From positions 682,001 through 746,000 of the forward strand of contig NZ_AP018795.1 of NCBI RefSeq assembly GCF_003966655.1: 64,000 nt of DNA, read 5' to 3'. Source of the DNA: Acidithiobacillus ferridurans. Its GTDB lineage: Bacteria; Pseudomonadota; Gammaproteobacteria; Acidithiobacillales; Acidithiobacillaceae. Made by a program: the position numbers and the translations under genes. Under the pieces are notes generated by a model that worked only from the letters and a program-made list of their open reading frames with translations, had not been told where the DNA came from and did no database searches. This document shows, in pieces, positions 1-12,650 of the stretch. The stretch's first letter is position 1. Each line of letters starts with the position of its first letter.

Positions 1-1071
1 AAATTCACCGAGGTGGGCTATGTGGGCAAGGATGTGGAATCCATCATCCGCGATCTAACCGAAACCGCCGTCGACATGATCCGCAGCGAACGGCAGGTCG
101 CGCTGCGCCAGCGCGCCGAGGAATTGGCCGAGGAGCGGATTCTCGACATCCTCATTCCCGGTCCGCGCGACAGCAGCGTACCGCGCAGCGACGAGGGTAC
201 GCGCCAGAAGTTCCGCAAAATGCTGCGCGAAGGCAAGCTGGATGCGCAGGAAATCGAGATCGAGGTGAGCGCCCCCAAGGGCGGGGTGGAGATCATGGCC
301 CCGGCCGGCATGGAGGAGATGACCAACCAGCTCCGCGAGATGTTCTCCAACATGGCGCCAGGGAAGACCAGCACACGACGCGTCGCCGTGAGCGAAGCGC
401 AGCGTCTGTTGACGGACGATGAAGCCGCCAAGCTGGTCAATGAAGAGGAAGTTCGCGCCCTGGCACTGGAACGGGTACAGTCCGGCGGCATCGTCTTCAT
501 CGACGAAATCGACAAGGTGGCGGTGCGCTCCGGCACTCAGCAGGGCTCGGATGTCTCCCGGGAAGGGGTACAGCGCGATCTTCTGCCACTGGTGGAGGGC
601 TCCAATGTGAGTACCCGTTACGGCGTGGTGAAGACCGATCATATCCTCTTCATCGCCTCCGGCGCCTTCCACCTCAGCAAACCCTCCGATCTGATCCCGG
701 AACTGCAGGGCCGCCTGCCTATCCGCGTGGAGCTGGAGGCCCTGAGTGCGGCGGATCTGGTGCGGATACTGCAGGAGCCGGAGAATGCGCTGGTCCGGCA
801 ATACGGTGCGTTGCTGGCCAGCGACGGGCTGGCTTTACACTTTACCCAGGATGGCGTGCAGCGTATCGCCGAAATTGCCCAGCAGGTGAATGAACGGGTG
901 GAGAACATCGGCGCCCGGCGCCTGCATACGGTCATGGAGCGGCTGCTGGAAGAGGTGGCTTTTGTCGCACCGGACGGCAGCACTACGGCCCTGGAGGTCA
1001 ACGCCGCCTATGTGGACAGCCGTCTGAAAGACCTGGCGCAGGACGAGGATTTGTCTCGTTATATTTTGTGA
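1..1071 (+). CDS. hslU: HslU ATPase of the HslUV protease, 5'-truncated by window edge
   Basis: AAA+ unfoldase that feeds substrates into the HslV peptidase in the cytoplasm. The window opens inside the gene: reading from base 1 gives [11 protein letters not shown], which in the family follows the Walker A loop, so roughly the first 85-90 of about 443 residues, including Walker A, lie outside. The Walker B motif IVFIDEID is at about residue 164 of the fragment, followed by the sensor region [10 protein letters not shown] and the conserved C-terminal tail ending SRYIL that docks into HslV. The ATG at base 13 is internal and not the start. hslV is expected just upstream. Identity is clear from these motifs. 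Confidence 0.97.
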   Translation, partial: KFTEVGYVGKDVESIIRDLTETAVDMIRSERQVALRQRAEELAEERILDILIPGPRDSSVPRSDEGTRQKFRKMLREGKLDAQEIEIEVSAPKGGVEIMAPAGMEEMTNQLREMFSNMAPGKTSTRRVAVSEAQRLLTDDEAAKLVNEEEVRALALERVQSGGIVFIDEIDKVAVRSGTQQGSDVSREGVQRDLLPLVEGSNVSTRYGVVKTDHILFIASGAFHLSKPSDLIPELQGRLPIRVELEALSAADLVRILQEPENALVRQYGALLASDGLALHFTQDGVQRIAEIAQQVNERVENIGARRLHTVMERLLEEVAFVAPDGSTTALEVNAAYVDSRLKDLAQDEDLSRYIL

Positions 1072-1095
1072 CGGGGGTAACTGTGTACAGCGTGG

Positions 1096-1428
1096 TCAGG
1101 GCTTGATGTAGAGGGCGCCGGCCTCCTGGGCATCCGCAATGGCGATGATGCCGGCGGCGACCAATTGGCTGCCCGCAGGCCGGTCGTCAGGGTTCAACCC
1201 CATGTTACGCAAGCTATTTTCACAAAAATCGACCTGCACTCCGGCACTGATGCGCTCTTCGATCTCGCGCCGCCAGTGGCCCTTCGCCCAGAGGGACACG
1301 GGTGCCTGACCATTCGCGATGACCCGCAGGCTTTGCGCCGGCGCCGCTGTCTGGGCATTACGCAGATTGGCCAGCAGATTGGGCCAACGCCCGGCATCGT
1401 CCACGTGAAAAAGCAATACGGCGCTCAA
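1096..1428 (-). CDS. DsrE/DsrF-like family protein
   Basis: Small (110 residue) cytoplasmic protein with the DsrE/F-like fold pattern: an N-terminal beta strand (AVLLFHVDD), a conserved cysteine in VDFCENSLRNMGL, and the C-terminal segment AIADAQEAGALYIKP. Family members carry sulfur on a cysteine or serve as structural subunits in sulfur relay; which applies here cannot be told from sequence. Its ATG overlaps the rpoH stop codon by 4 bases (ATGA), so it is translationally coupled to the heat-shock sigma factor and is the last gene of the ftsYEX-rpoH unit. Only one candidate sulfur-carrying cysteine (residue about 69) is visible. Confidence 0.8.
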   Translation of the reverse strand: MSAVLLFHVDDAGRWPNLLANLRNAQTAAPAQSLRVIANGQAPVSLWAKGHWRREIEERISAGVQVDFCENSLRNMGLNPDDRPAGSQLVAAGIIAIADAQEAGALYIKP

Positions 1429-2285
1429 GCTACTGCCGCCGTCGTCAGCATTTGTTGACGCAACTTGCCCATACTGCTTTTTTCCAGTTGCCGCACCCGT
1501 TCCGCCGAAACACCCAGTTCATCGCCCAACACCTGTAAGGTCTTGGGGTCGTCGCTCAGCCAGCGGTTTTCAATGATGTAGCGATCCCTCTGGGGCAGGG
1601 CCGACAGCGCCGTATGCAAGGCCTTGTGCTGCTGCTGATCCCAGTCCCGCTCCACCAGTTGCTCGATGGGCGACCCGGTGGGATCCGCCAGATCCAGGAC
1701 ACGTCCGCCCTCCCGTTCCTCATCCGGTTCGAGGTTGAGCGAGTAATCGTAACCGGACATCCGCCCTTCCATCTCCAGCACCTGGGCCTGGGTGACACCC
1801 AGATCGTCCGCCATGGCGGCACTCTCCTCACCGCTCATCCAGCCGGTATGGCTGCGGCTGGAACGGAGGTTGAAGAACAGCTTGCGTTGCGCCTTGGTAG
1901 TGGCCACCTTGACAATACGCCAGTTGCGCAGGATGAATTCGTGAATCTCCGCCTTGACCCAATGCACTGCAAAGGAGACCAGACGTACGCCATGATCCGG
2001 GTCGTAGCGCTTCACCGCCTTCATCAGGCCGATATTGCCTTCCTGAATCAGGTCGGCTTCCTGCAAGCCATATCCCCGATAACCCCGCGCCACCCGCACC
2101 ACGAAGCGCAGGTGGCTGAGCACCAGATCCTTGGCCGCATCCACGTCGCCATGATCGCGCAGGCGCCGGGCCAGATCACGTTCTTCTTCCGGCCGCAGCA
2201 GCGGTTGGGCGTTCACAAAACGCAGGTACCCCGCCAGCCCGTCGGGGCTGACCAAATCTCTACTGGCTATCGCAAGTTCCTTCAT
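1425..2285 (-). CDS. rpoH: RNA polymerase sigma-32 (heat shock) factor
   Basis: Alternative sigma factor of the heat-shock regulon. The 286-residue product has sigma region 2 (LIQEGNIGLMKAVKRYDP), the RpoH box QRKLFFNLR that distinguishes RpoH from other sigma factors, and the region 4 helix-turn-helix near LGDELGVSAERVRQLEKSSM. The start was set at the ATG preceding KELAIASRD because an AGGA lies six bases upstream and the length matches the family (about 284); the frame stays open 40 codons further upstream. It follows ftsX after a 144-base gap that could hold its own promoter, and overlaps the DsrE-like gene downstream. Confidence 0.95.
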   Translation of the reverse strand: MKELAIASRDLVSPDGLAGYLRFVNAQPLLRPEEERDLARRLRDHGDVDAAKDLVLSHLRFVVRVARGYRGYGLQEADLIQEGNIGLMKAVKRYDPDHGVRLVSFAVHWVKAEIHEFILRNWRIVKVATTKAQRKLFFNLRSSRSHTGWMSGEESAAMADDLGVTQAQVLEMEGRMSGYDYSLNLEPDEEREGGRVLDLADPTGSPIEQLVERDWDQQQHKALHTALSALPQRDRYIIENRWLSDDPKTLQVLGDELGVSAERVRQLEKSSMGKLRQQMLTTAAVA

Positions 2286-2429
2286 GGCAATCCTCATGCA
2301 CCGTCCTGCGTACTTGGACTCCGAACACGGCCGCACGTTCCGTCTGGTGGATTCTGATTCACGACACATCACCCGGCATATGGAGCCACCGGCGCGCTGT
2401 TTCAAGGACGGGCCGCAAAAAATCCGCCC

Positions 2430-3335
2430 TCAGGAAAAAGTATGGTCGAGGTGCCGCCCGACTGCAAGGCGGGATCCCAGCCAGCCGAGAAGCGCACTGG
2501 CCGCAATGAGAACAAGGCCCTGCCCGGAACTCAGGCCCAGCAAATGAAAGCGGGTACCGTAGAGTTCCGCCAGCCGTTCCACAGGCCCCTGCAAGGCCCA
2601 TACCGTGATGGCGACTATCATCCAGGCCAGCAGCCCGGCCACTGCCCCCTGAAACAGGCCCTGGTAAAGAAAAGGGCGGCGGATGAAGGCGCGAGTGGCC
2701 CCCACCAGACTCTCCACATCGATTTCGTCGCGCCGCTGGGCGATGTGCAGACGAATGGTGTTTCCCATGACCAGAATAACGCCCACCGCGAGCAATCCGG
2801 TGAGAATCCAGACCGCGCGCTGACCCAGCGAAAGTATCGCCTGCAGACGGGCCACCCAGCCCAGGTCTGACTGTGCGCTGGCCACCCCCGGCTGCCGGCC
2901 CCAATAGGCCACCAATGTCTGCAGTGACGACGGGCTCTGGGCCAAAGGGTTCAGCTCGACCACGAAAGAGGCCGGCAGGGGATTTTCGCCCAGGGTCTGG
3001 ATGGCCGCCGTCATGCCGGCGGTGTGCTCGAACTCCGTCAAGGCGGCGGCTTTACCCACATAACGCACGCTCACCACCCCGGTGCCACGTTCGAGCAGGG
3101 TCTGGAGGTTCTGAATCTGGGCGGCGGAGGCTTCCTGGTGCAGAAAGAGAGAGATCTGCGCCTGATCCTGCCAATGTCCCAGCAGTTGCTGGAGATTGTT
3201 GAGGGCCGCGAAAAGACCCACCGGAAGCGCCAGAACAATAGCCAGCGCGAACACGGTCATGAAGGTGGCCACAGGCTGTCTGATCAGCGTGTTCAGCGCA
3301 TTTTTTGCGGCTTCCAGGCGAACATGAAGATTCAC
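2430..3335 (-). CDS. ftsX: Cell division protein FtsX
   Basis: Membrane subunit of the FtsEX ABC-type complex that activates septal peptidoglycan hydrolases. The 301-residue protein has a cytoplasmic N-terminus, a first membrane segment around residues 22-45 (TVFALAIVLALPVGLFAAL), a periplasmic loop of about 120 residues and three C-terminal membrane segments (around 170-190, 220-240 and 270-290). Its start overlaps the ftsE stop by 4 bases, as expected for a coupled pair. The order ftsY-ftsE-ftsX-rpoH is the classical proteobacterial arrangement. Confidence 0.95.
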   Translation of the reverse strand: MNLHVRLEAAKNALNTLIRQPVATFMTVFALAIVLALPVGLFAALNNLQQLLGHWQDQAQISLFLHQEASAAQIQNLQTLLERGTGVVSVRYVGKAAALTEFEHTAGMTAAIQTLGENPLPASFVVELNPLAQSPSSLQTLVAYWGRQPGVASAQSDLGWVARLQAILSLGQRAVWILTGLLAVGVILVMGNTIRLHIAQRRDEIDVESLVGATRAFIRRPFLYQGLFQGAVAGLLAWMIVAITVWALQGPVERLAELYGTRFHLLGLSSGQGLVLIAASALLGWLGSRLAVGRHLDHTFS

Positions 3336-4003
3336 GCGTTGTCCTCCCCAGGCGTGTGCAGATGGCCCTGTTCCAGGTGAAATACCGGCAGGCCGAGGCG
3401 GTTGACTTGCGATTGGTCATGGGTCGCCACCAGCACTGTCGTTCCGTGGTGATGGAAGTCGCGGAAGAGGTCCAGGATCTCCGTGCTCAGAGATTGGTCC
3501 AGATTTCCCGTCGGTTCGTCGGCCAGTAGAATTTCCGGGGTATGGACGATGGCGCGGGCGATACCCACCCGTTGCTGCTCGCCCCCGGACAGGATCGCTG
3601 GAAAATCCTGTGCGCGATTCCCCAACCCCACCTTCTCCAGCGCCGCCCGTACCCGGCTTTGCACTTGCCGGCCGCTGAGACCTCCGACCTGCAGGGTCAA
3701 CGCCACATTGCTGAACACATCGCGATCCATCAGCAGCTTATGGTCCTGAAAGACCACGCCGATCCGCCGCCGGTAGGCGGGAATATGGCGGCGCCTGAGG
3801 GTGGAGACATCGATACCGTTGACCATCAACGTCCCGTGACTGACATCTTCCAGGCGCAGAAGCAACTTGAGGAGTGTACTTTTGCCAGCACCGGAAGGTC
3901 CAGTCAGCAGGGCCATCTCCCCTTTACGCAAACGCAGATTCACCTCGCGGAGGACATGATGTCGTCCCGGATAATGCTTGGTGACGTTGATGAACTCGAT
4001 CAT
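3332..4003 (-). CDS. ftsE: Cell division ATP-binding protein FtsE
   Basis: ABC ATPase partner of FtsX at the division site. The 223-residue protein shows Walker A GPSGAGKST (about residue 36), the Q-loop VVFQDHKLL, the ABC signature LSGGEQQR (about 140), Walker B EILLADEPTGNLD and the switch histidine in VATHD. It begins within the ftsY stop codon (4-base overlap) and ends in the ftsX start. Confidence 0.97.
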   Translation of the reverse strand: MIEFINVTKHYPGRHHVLREVNLRLRKGEMALLTGPSGAGKSTLLKLLLRLEDVSHGTLMVNGIDVSTLRRRHIPAYRRRIGVVFQDHKLLMDRDVFSNVALTLQVGGLSGRQVQSRVRAALEKVGLGNRAQDFPAILSGGEQQRVGIARAIVHTPEILLADEPTGNLDQSLSTEILDLFRDFHHHGTTVLVATHDQSQVNRLGLPVFHLEQGHLHTPGEDNA

Positions 4004-5031
4004 GACTTCGACTCCGCAAATAAGGCATCGACAAAAGATTCGGGGTCAAAGGGGCGTAAGTCTTCGACCTGCTCACCGACACCAATGTAGCGAATAGGGA
4101 TGGGCAGGGCCTTGGCGATGGCCGCCACCACACCCCCCTTGGCGGTGCCATCTAGCTTGGTGATGCAAATACCTGTCAGCCCCACCGCATCATGAAACTG
4201 ACGCGCCTGATTGAGGGCGTTCTGCCCGGTCCCGGCGTCCAGCACCAGCCAGATCTGCTGCGGCGCCTCCGGGTCCTGTTTGCCGAGAACCCGCCTGATC
4301 TTCTTCAGCTCTTCCATGAGATGGCCCTGGGTATGGAGGCGCCCGGCGGTATCGGCGATGAGCAGGTCGTTGCCACGCGCGCGGGTCGTGGTCAGCGCAT
4401 CGAAAATCACGGAGGCGCTGTCAGCGCCCGTACCCTGCGCCACCACCGGCACCTGCGCGCGCCTCCCCCAGCCCTGCAACTGCTCGACGGCAGCGGCGCG
4501 GAAGGTGTCGCCAGCAGCAAGCACTACCGTGAAACCTTCCGCTTTCCAGCGTGCCGCCAGTTTACCGATGGTGGTCGTTTTGCCCGCGCCGTTGATACCG
4601 ACCATGAGCAACACCTGAGAATGCCCCTTCTCGGGCGACCAGGGTTGTGCGCGGGGACGCAGGATATCCAGAAGCGACTCGCGCAGTGCCGCCTGGAGCG
4701 CGGCGGGGTCCGTGAGCTCCTTGCGACGCACCCGTTCCGTGACGCTGTCCATGACTTCCCGGGTTGCGGCGCTGCCGAGATCCGCCTGTAGCAGTAGGGC
4801 TTCCAGATCTTCCAGCAGATCCGCATCGATCACCTTTTTACCAAGTACCAGACGCCCTACACCCCCGGCCAGTTGTTCCCGGCTGCGGGCCAGACCTTGC
4901 CGAAGACGGGAGAAAAGTCCCTTGGGGGCGTCTTCCGGGATAGTCGCCACAGTGGCAGGGGGCAATGCCTCTTCGGCGAACGTTTCCCCCGCAGGGAGGC
5001 TTTTGTTACGCTTGAACCAGTCGAACACCAT
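4000..5031 (-). CDS. ftsY: Signal recognition particle receptor FtsY
   Basis: SRP-GTPase that docks ribosome-nascent chain-SRP complexes at the inner membrane. 343 residues: a short acidic A region of about 30 residues, the N domain, then the G domain with G1 GINGAGKTTTIGKLA (about residue 145), DTAGR, and TKLDGTAKGG. The A domain is short compared with E. coli FtsY (497 residues), which is common outside enterics. It is the first gene of the leftward ftsYEX-rpoH unit and is divergent from rsmD, with about 120 bases between the two starts. Confidence 0.97.
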   Translation of the reverse strand: MVFDWFKRNKSLPAGETFAEEALPPATVATIPEDAPKGLFSRLRQGLARSREQLAGGVGRLVLGKKVIDADLLEDLEALLLQADLGSAATREVMDSVTERVRRKELTDPAALQAALRESLLDILRPRAQPWSPEKGHSQVLLMVGINGAGKTTTIGKLAARWKAEGFTVVLAAGDTFRAAAVEQLQGWGRRAQVPVVAQGTGADSASVIFDALTTTRARGNDLLIADTAGRLHTQGHLMEELKKIRRVLGKQDPEAPQQIWLVLDAGTGQNALNQARQFHDAVGLTGICITKLDGTAKGGVVAAIAKALPIPIRYIGVGEQVEDLRPFDPESFVDALFAESKS

Positions 5032-5153
5032 TGGGTTAAGCAGACCTCAGACGCCATGAACCTTTACATTATCCACCGAAGGGCGGAATCGAACAATGCG
5101 CGGGGTGCCCGCACACCCCTCGCGGGACGATCCCCGCTGCCGGGCCGCTGCGC

Positions 5154-5715
5154 ATGAGCATCTCCATCATCGCGGGGCGTCATCGCGGGCGACGCCTGCT
5201 GACTCCAACCGGCCGTACCCTGCGCCCCACGCCTGGCGCGGTACGAGAGAGGCTGTTCAATTGGCTGGAGGGGCAGGTGGCCGGGGCGCGGGTGCTGGAT
5301 CTTTTTGCCGGTAGCGGGGCGCTGGGACTGGAGGCCTGGTCACGCGGCGCCCAGGAAGTCGTTTTTGTCGAACAGGACCCTGGTCATCGCCGGCTCCTGG
5401 CCCGGAATCTGGCCGCCTGCGGCGTAGCGGCACAGCAGTTGGCGGGAACGGACGCGCTGGGGTACCTGCAACAGTGTACCAGACCCTTCGATATCCTTTT
5501 CGCGGACCCGCCTTTCGATCAGGGCTGGCCAGCCCGGATGGCTCATCTGCTGTGGCAGGACCGGACACTTGCTGCGGGAGGCTGGCTCTACCTGGAAACC
5601 TCCGCTGCGGAGCAATGGGACGACGCCCTGATCCCTCGCCACTGGCAAGCCCACCGGCGGGGCCACTGCGGTACCGCACACTATGTTCTCTACCGGACCT
5701 TGCCGGAGCACCCCC

Positions 5716-5723
<8 letters not shown>
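5154..5723 (+). CDS. rsmD: 16S rRNA (guanine966-N2)-methyltransferase RsmD
   Basis: SAM-dependent methyltransferase of 16S rRNA G966. The 189-residue protein has the N-terminal RPTPGAVRERLFNWL signature, the SAM-binding motif DLFAGSGALGLEA (about residue 47) and the catalytic DPPF in ILFADPPFD. The ATG has no strong Shine-Dalgarno sequence, but the N-terminal sequence ISIIAGRHRGRRL matches the family start. Its end overlaps the coaD start by 8 bases, the usual rsmD-coaD pairing. Confidence 0.94.
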
Positions 5724-8483
<2,760 letters not shown>

Positions 8484-8499
8484 GCCTACTCCCGACCCA

Positions 8500-9312
8500 T
8501 CAGCGCTGACATCGAGAACAATAGATCGTCGCCCGGCCACCGATGCGGACGCTCTGTAACGGCGCACCGCAATGTGTACAAGGCTCCCCCTCTCGTCCAT
8601 ACACCGCCAGAGATAGTCGAAAATATCCATTCCCGCCATCCGGTCGGGTAAAATCACGCAAGGTCGTTCCACCCTGGGCAATGGCGGCCTCCAGGACGGC
8701 GCGCACCGACTGCACCAGTTTCATGTAACGCGGCAGGGCGATCCGTCCCGCAGGACGGCGTGGATCGATACCCGCCGCAAACAGCGATTCGTTGGCGTAA
8801 ATATTACCGACGCCCACAACGATATGGGCATCCATGAGGAAGGATTTGACCGGTATCTGCCGATTTCGGCCCCGCTGGTAAAGGTACTCCGCGCCGAAAG
8901 CATCGCCCAGGGGTTCCGGCCCGAGATGCTGCAGGAGGGGATGGCGGTCGGCATCGGCAAGCCAGAGTACGGCTCCAAACCGGCGCGGGTCATGAAAGCG
9001 CAGACAGAGATCGTCCGCAAACAGCAAATCGACATGATCGTGCTTCTGCACCGGGGCGCTTTGGGGGAGGATGCGCAGGTGTCCGCTCATTCCCAGATGG
9101 ATCAGGATCGTTCCCCGTTCCAGATCGAGCAGCAAGTACTTGCCCCGCCGCCGCAGGTTCAGCAGACGCTGCCCGCTCACCCGCGCCGCAAGGTCGTCAT
9201 TCACGGGCAGTCGCAGGCGGCCGTCCCGCACCACGGCCCCCTCCAGGCGCCGCCCCCGCAGATGGGGAGCGATACCCAGGCGGGTGACTTCGACCTCGGG
9301 CAACTCGGGCAT
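8500..9312 (-). CDS. mutM: Formamidopyrimidine-DNA glycosylase MutM (Fpg)
   Basis: Base-excision repair glycosylase/AP lyase for oxidised purines such as 8-oxoguanine. The 270-residue protein starts with the catalytic PELPEVE sequence (N-terminal proline nucleophile, E2), has the helix-two-turn-helix part VGVGNIYANESLF, and ends with a zinc finger CTHCGAPLQ...YCSRC. It starts only two bases after prmC, so the genes are co-transcribed. Confidence 0.97.
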   Translation of the reverse strand: MPELPEVEVTRLGIAPHLRGRRLEGAVVRDGRLRLPVNDDLAARVSGQRLLNLRRRGKYLLLDLERGTILIHLGMSGHLRILPQSAPVQKHDHVDLLFADDLCLRFHDPRRFGAVLWLADADRHPLLQHLGPEPLGDAFGAEYLYQRGRNRQIPVKSFLMDAHIVVGVGNIYANESLFAAGIDPRRPAGRIALPRYMKLVQSVRAVLEAAIAQGGTTLRDFTRPDGGNGYFRLSLAVYGREGEPCTHCGAPLQSVRIGGRATIYCSRCQR

Positions 9313-9314
9313 GA

Positions 9315-10184
9315 CTAGATCCTCGTTCCGCTGCTCACACGTTCGCGCCCGGCCAGATCACAGTGGGTCCGCACGGCGCAGAAACCGGCGTTGCCGAGCA
9401 GGCGACGCACCGCGGCGCCCTGATCCGGGCCATGCTCCAGCAGGAGCATGCCGCTGGTCGAGAGCCGTTCATATGCGCCGGCAATGATGCGTTCCAGGCA
9501 CTCCAGGCCACGGGGGCCGGCCACCAGGGCGTCCCGGGGCTCATGGTGCAAATCGGGAAGATGAGGGTCGTCATCAGCCAGATAAGGGGGGTTGGCTACT
9601 ATCTGGTCAAAACGCAGGGCATCATCCAGTGGCGCATACCAGTCGCCTTCCAGCCAATGTACCCGCGGCGCCAGAAGCGCACCGTTGGCGCGCGCCACCC
9701 GTAATGCCGCCGGGCTGTGCTCCACGGCCCAGACTTCCGTCTGCGGCCGCGCCAGGGCGATGGCCAGGGCAATGGCCCCGGAGCCGGTGCCAAGGTCGAG
9801 CACACGCCCCGCGCCCTCCTCCGCCAGTCCCTCCAGAGCCAGGGTCACCAACGTCTCGGTATCCGGGCGGGGGATCAGCACCTCCGGGCTAACGCGCAGG
9901 TCCAGCCCGTAAAAAGACCACTCACCCAGACAATAGGCCAGAGGGACTCCAGCGAGGCGCCGGGCGAGCAGTGCGGCAATCTGTTCTCCCTGGTCCGCAG
10001 GAATGGGCAGCAAGGCATTGCGGAGCAGGGCTGTCGTATCCAGTCCCAGGGCAGCAGCCAGCAACCAGCGCGCTTCCTGCTCCGGCTGATCGCTGACTAC
10101 CCGCAGTCGTTCGCGCAGATGATGCTGCCAGTCGCGCAGGCTGCGTGACAGAGGGTGTGCCACGCCTGAATCAGAGGTCATCAC
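9315..10184 (-). CDS. prmC: Release factor glutamine methyltransferase PrmC
   Basis: Methylates the GGQ glutamine of release factors RF1 and RF2, so its pairing with prfA is functional. 289 residues: an N-terminal helical domain, the SAM motif [16 protein letters not shown] (about residue 124) and the catalytic NPPY motif in [11 protein letters not shown]. The start overlaps the prfA stop by 14 bases; the second methionine is an equally possible start. Confidence 0.96.
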   Translation of the reverse strand: MMTSDSGVAHPLSRSLRDWQHHLRERLRVVSDQPEQEARWLLAAALGLDTTALLRNALLPIPADQGEQIAALLARRLAGVPLAYCLGEWSFYGLDLRVSPEVLIPRPDTETLVTLALEGLAEEGAGRVLDLGTGSGAIALAIALARPQTEVWAVEHSPAALRVARANGALLAPRVHWLEGDWYAPLDDALRFDQIVANPPYLADDDPHLPDLHHEPRDALVAGPRGLECLERIIAGAYERLSTSGMLLLEHGPDQGAAVRRLLGNAGFCAVRTHCDLAGRERVSSGTRI

Positions 10185-11268
10185 CCATATGCTGCAGGAG
10201 ATCGGCTTGATATTCCTTGATCAGCGGTTCAATCACGGCATCGAGATCACCCTCCAGCACCGCTTCCAGCCGGTACAGCGTGAGATTGATGCGGTGATCG
10301 GTGATCCGCCCCTGGGGGAAATTGTAGGTGCGGATGCGTTCGGAGCGATCTCCGGAACCCACCAGCAGACGTCGGGTCTGCGCCGCCGCACTCTGCTGCT
10401 TCTCCTGCTCCTGTTCCAGCAGACGGGCCTGCAGCAGCGCCATGGCCCGCGCCCGGTTCTTGTGCTGGGAGCGGTCTTCCTGGCAGGCCACCACCAGACC
10501 GGAGGGGATATGGGTGATGCGGATGGCGGAGTCGGTTTTATTGATGTGCTGCCCCCCCGCGCCACTGGCACGGTAGGTATCAATGCGCAGGTCGGCGGGA
10601 TTGATGGTGATCTCGCTCACCGTATCCACCTCGGGCAGTACCGCCACCGTACAGGCGGAGGTATGGATGCGGCCCTGCGTCTCGGTCTCGGGCACCCGTT
10701 GCACCCGATGTCCGCCCGATTCGAATTTCAGGCAGGAGTAAGCACCACGTCCACTGATTTCCAGCACGACCTCCTTGTAGCCGCCCCGTTCCGATTCGGA
10801 GGCGGAAAGGATGACCACCGCAAAGCCCTTACTCTCGGCATAACGGGTATACATCCGGGCCAACACTCCCGCGAAGAGCGCGGCCTCCTCACCACCGGTC
10901 CCTGCCCGCACCTCCAAAAAGACACTACGATCATCATTGGGGTCTTTGGGCAATAGGCGTACCCGCAGGGCTGCTTCGATCTGGTCGAGCTCTGCCTCGG
11001 CCGCCGCAACCTCTTCGATGGCCAGCGCACGCAGTTCCGCATCCTGTTCTTCCATCAGCATACGCCCGCCCTCGTCCCGATCCCTCTGCCGCTGCTGATA
11101 CCGGCGGAGCAGTTCCAGGACCGGGCCGATCTCGCCCAGCTCTTTGGAGAGGCTCTGAAAACGCTGGGTATCGTCAGCCGCACCAGGACTCGCCAGCAAC
11201 TGACTCAATTCATCAAAACGAAAGGCCAACTGCTCAAGCTGGCTCTGCAACCGCGGACTGAGACTCAT
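10171..11268 (-). CDS. prfA: Peptide chain release factor 1
   Basis: Class I release factor recognising UAA and UAG. The 365-residue product contains the GGQ loop ([17 protein letters not shown]) and the flanking [11 protein letters not shown]. The start at [10 protein letters not shown] gives the family length and a 4-base overlap with the hemA stop; an in-frame extension of 24 Arg/Ser-rich codons upstream lies inside hemA and is not family-like. The hemA-prfA-prmC order is common in gammaproteobacteria. Confidence 0.97.
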   Translation of the reverse strand: MSLSPRLQSQLEQLAFRFDELSQLLASPGAADDTQRFQSLSKELGEIGPVLELLRRYQQRQRDRDEGGRMLMEEQDAELRALAIEEVAAAEAELDQIEAALRVRLLPKDPNDDRSVFLEVRAGTGGEEAALFAGVLARMYTRYAESKGFAVVILSASESERGGYKEVVLEISGRGAYSCLKFESGGHRVQRVPETETQGRIHTSACTVAVLPEVDTVSEITINPADLRIDTYRASGAGGQHINKTDSAIRITHIPSGLVVACQEDRSQHKNRARAMALLQARLLEQEQEKQQSAAAQTRRLLVGSGDRSERIRTYNFPQGRITDHRINLTLYRLEAVLEGDLDAVIEPLIKEYQADLLQHMGDDL

Positions 11269-12527
11269 CCTTCGGCGTCGCTGAGACGAAAGAGAATATC
11301 CAGTGCCGCGACCAGACTTTCGTTGGTCGCGTCCTGACAAGGCTGGCGAAGGGTCGCGATGGGATCGTGAAGTACTTTATTCATCAAGGCCTTGGAGAAG
11401 GCCTCCAGAACCGCACGAGGGTCCTGCCCCTGATCCAGGTAATGGCTAAAACGCCGTAGCTCCTCCTGGCGCCGTCCCTCCACATGATCACGCAGACGAC
11501 GGATGGCGGGCACCACGTCCAGACTCTCCCGCCATTGCTGAAACTCGCCGACCTCATCGGCAATGATCAGCTCCGCCGCCGACGCCGCCTCGCGGCGGGC
11601 GCGCACGCCCGCCTGGGCGATATCGTTCAGATCGTCCAGCGTATAGAGAAAACACTGCGCAACACCTTCCACCTCCGGGGCGATATCCCGGGGTACGGCA
11701 AGATCCACCAGCATCAGATCACCCCGCGCCCGCTGTGCCATGACTGCAGAGATCGTTTCCCGCGTCACTATGGGCAGCAGGCTCGCGGTGCAACTGACCA
11801 CCACGTCGGCATCGTGCAACAGATGGGGGATAGCCTCCAGCGCATGGGAGTCGCCGGTAAATTTTTCGGCGAGTTGCTGACCGCGTTCCGCACTGCGGTT
11901 GGCTACGGCGAATCTCTCCACCCCATGCTCACGCAGATGGGTCGCCACCAGTTCGATGGTATCCCCGGCGCCGATCAGCAGCACCGATTTGCCTTCGAGG
12001 CTGCCCAGCAACTGCTTGGCCAAACATACGGCCGCATAGGCGACACTGACCGGGGCCGAACCAATGGCGGTCTCCGAGCGCACCCGCTTTGCCACACGGA
12101 AGGCCCAGTGCAGCAGGCGATTCAATACCGGCCCGGCGGCACCACTATCCGCCGCCGCCTGATAGGCATCCTTGACCTGACCGAGAATCTGCGGTTCTCC
12201 GATGATCATGGAATCCAGCCCGCAGGACACCCGAAACAGATGGCGCACGGCTTCCGCATCGCTCGAATGGTAGATATGCCCATCCAGCAATCGCGGGTCC
12301 ACGCCGTGAAAATGGCAGAGCCAGTCCTGCAGGGCCTGACGATGGTAGCCAGCACCGCCGTGAACATAGATTTCCGTGCGGTTGCAGGTGGATATGATCA
12401 GCGACTCGGCAGCCAAGCCCTGCTCCGCCAGGTCGTGATAGGCTGCAGCAAGCCTCTCCGGCGAAAAAGCGACTTTTTCCCGGACCGCGATGGGGGCAGT
12501 ATGGTGACTCAGTCCGAAGCAGAAAAT
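11265..12527 (-). CDS. hemA: Glutamyl-tRNA reductase (start codon uncertain)
   Basis: First committed step of the C5 heme pathway: NADPH-dependent reduction of Glu-tRNA to glutamate-1-semialdehyde. The sequence has [13 protein letters not shown] near the N-terminus, the active-site cysteine in [31 protein letters not shown], and a nucleotide-binding stretch [11 protein letters not shown]. The coordinate given uses an ATT codon, because the residues aligned with the family methionine are encoded GTC-ACC-ACC-ATT; a TTG at base 12596 is the nearest conventional in-frame start, adding 23 residues. First gene of the prfA-prmC-mutM operon, divergent from the TPR gene. Confidence 0.92.
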   Translation of the reverse strand: MFCFGLSHHTAPIAVREKVAFSPERLAAAYHDLAEQGLAAESLIISTCNRTEIYVHGGAGYHRQALQDWLCHFHGVDPRLLDGHIYHSSDAEAVRHLFRVSCGLDSMIIGEPQILGQVKDAYQAAADSGAAGPVLNRLLHWAFRVAKRVRSETAIGSAPVSVAYAAVCLAKQLLGSLEGKSVLLIGAGDTIELVATHLREHGVERFAVANRSAERGQQLAEKFTGDSHALEAIPHLLHDADVVVSCTASLLPIVTRETISAVMAQRARGDLMLVDLAVPRDIAPEVEGVAQCFLYTLDDLNDIAQAGVRARREAASAAELIIADEVGEFQQWRESLDVVPAIRRLRDHVEGRRQEELRRFSHYLDQGQDPRAVLEAFSKALMNKVLHDPIATLRQPCQDATNESLVAALDILFRLSDAEG

Positions 12528-12650
12528 GGTGGTGACCGTCCCTGCGGAGCGACGATTAGGGGGCTGGATTGTCGCCGATGCCGGACAGGATTGCAAGCCG
12601 GAGCCCCAACGGGTATTGTGCCCGCTGGCAAAAACGTGGAGAACGAGCGG

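Noticed and set aside
11484-12650. Upstream extension of the TPR protein frame through hemA (would give 942 residues)
   Set aside because: It is antisense to hemA; the ATG at 12651 has a ribosome site and a signal peptide follows immediately.
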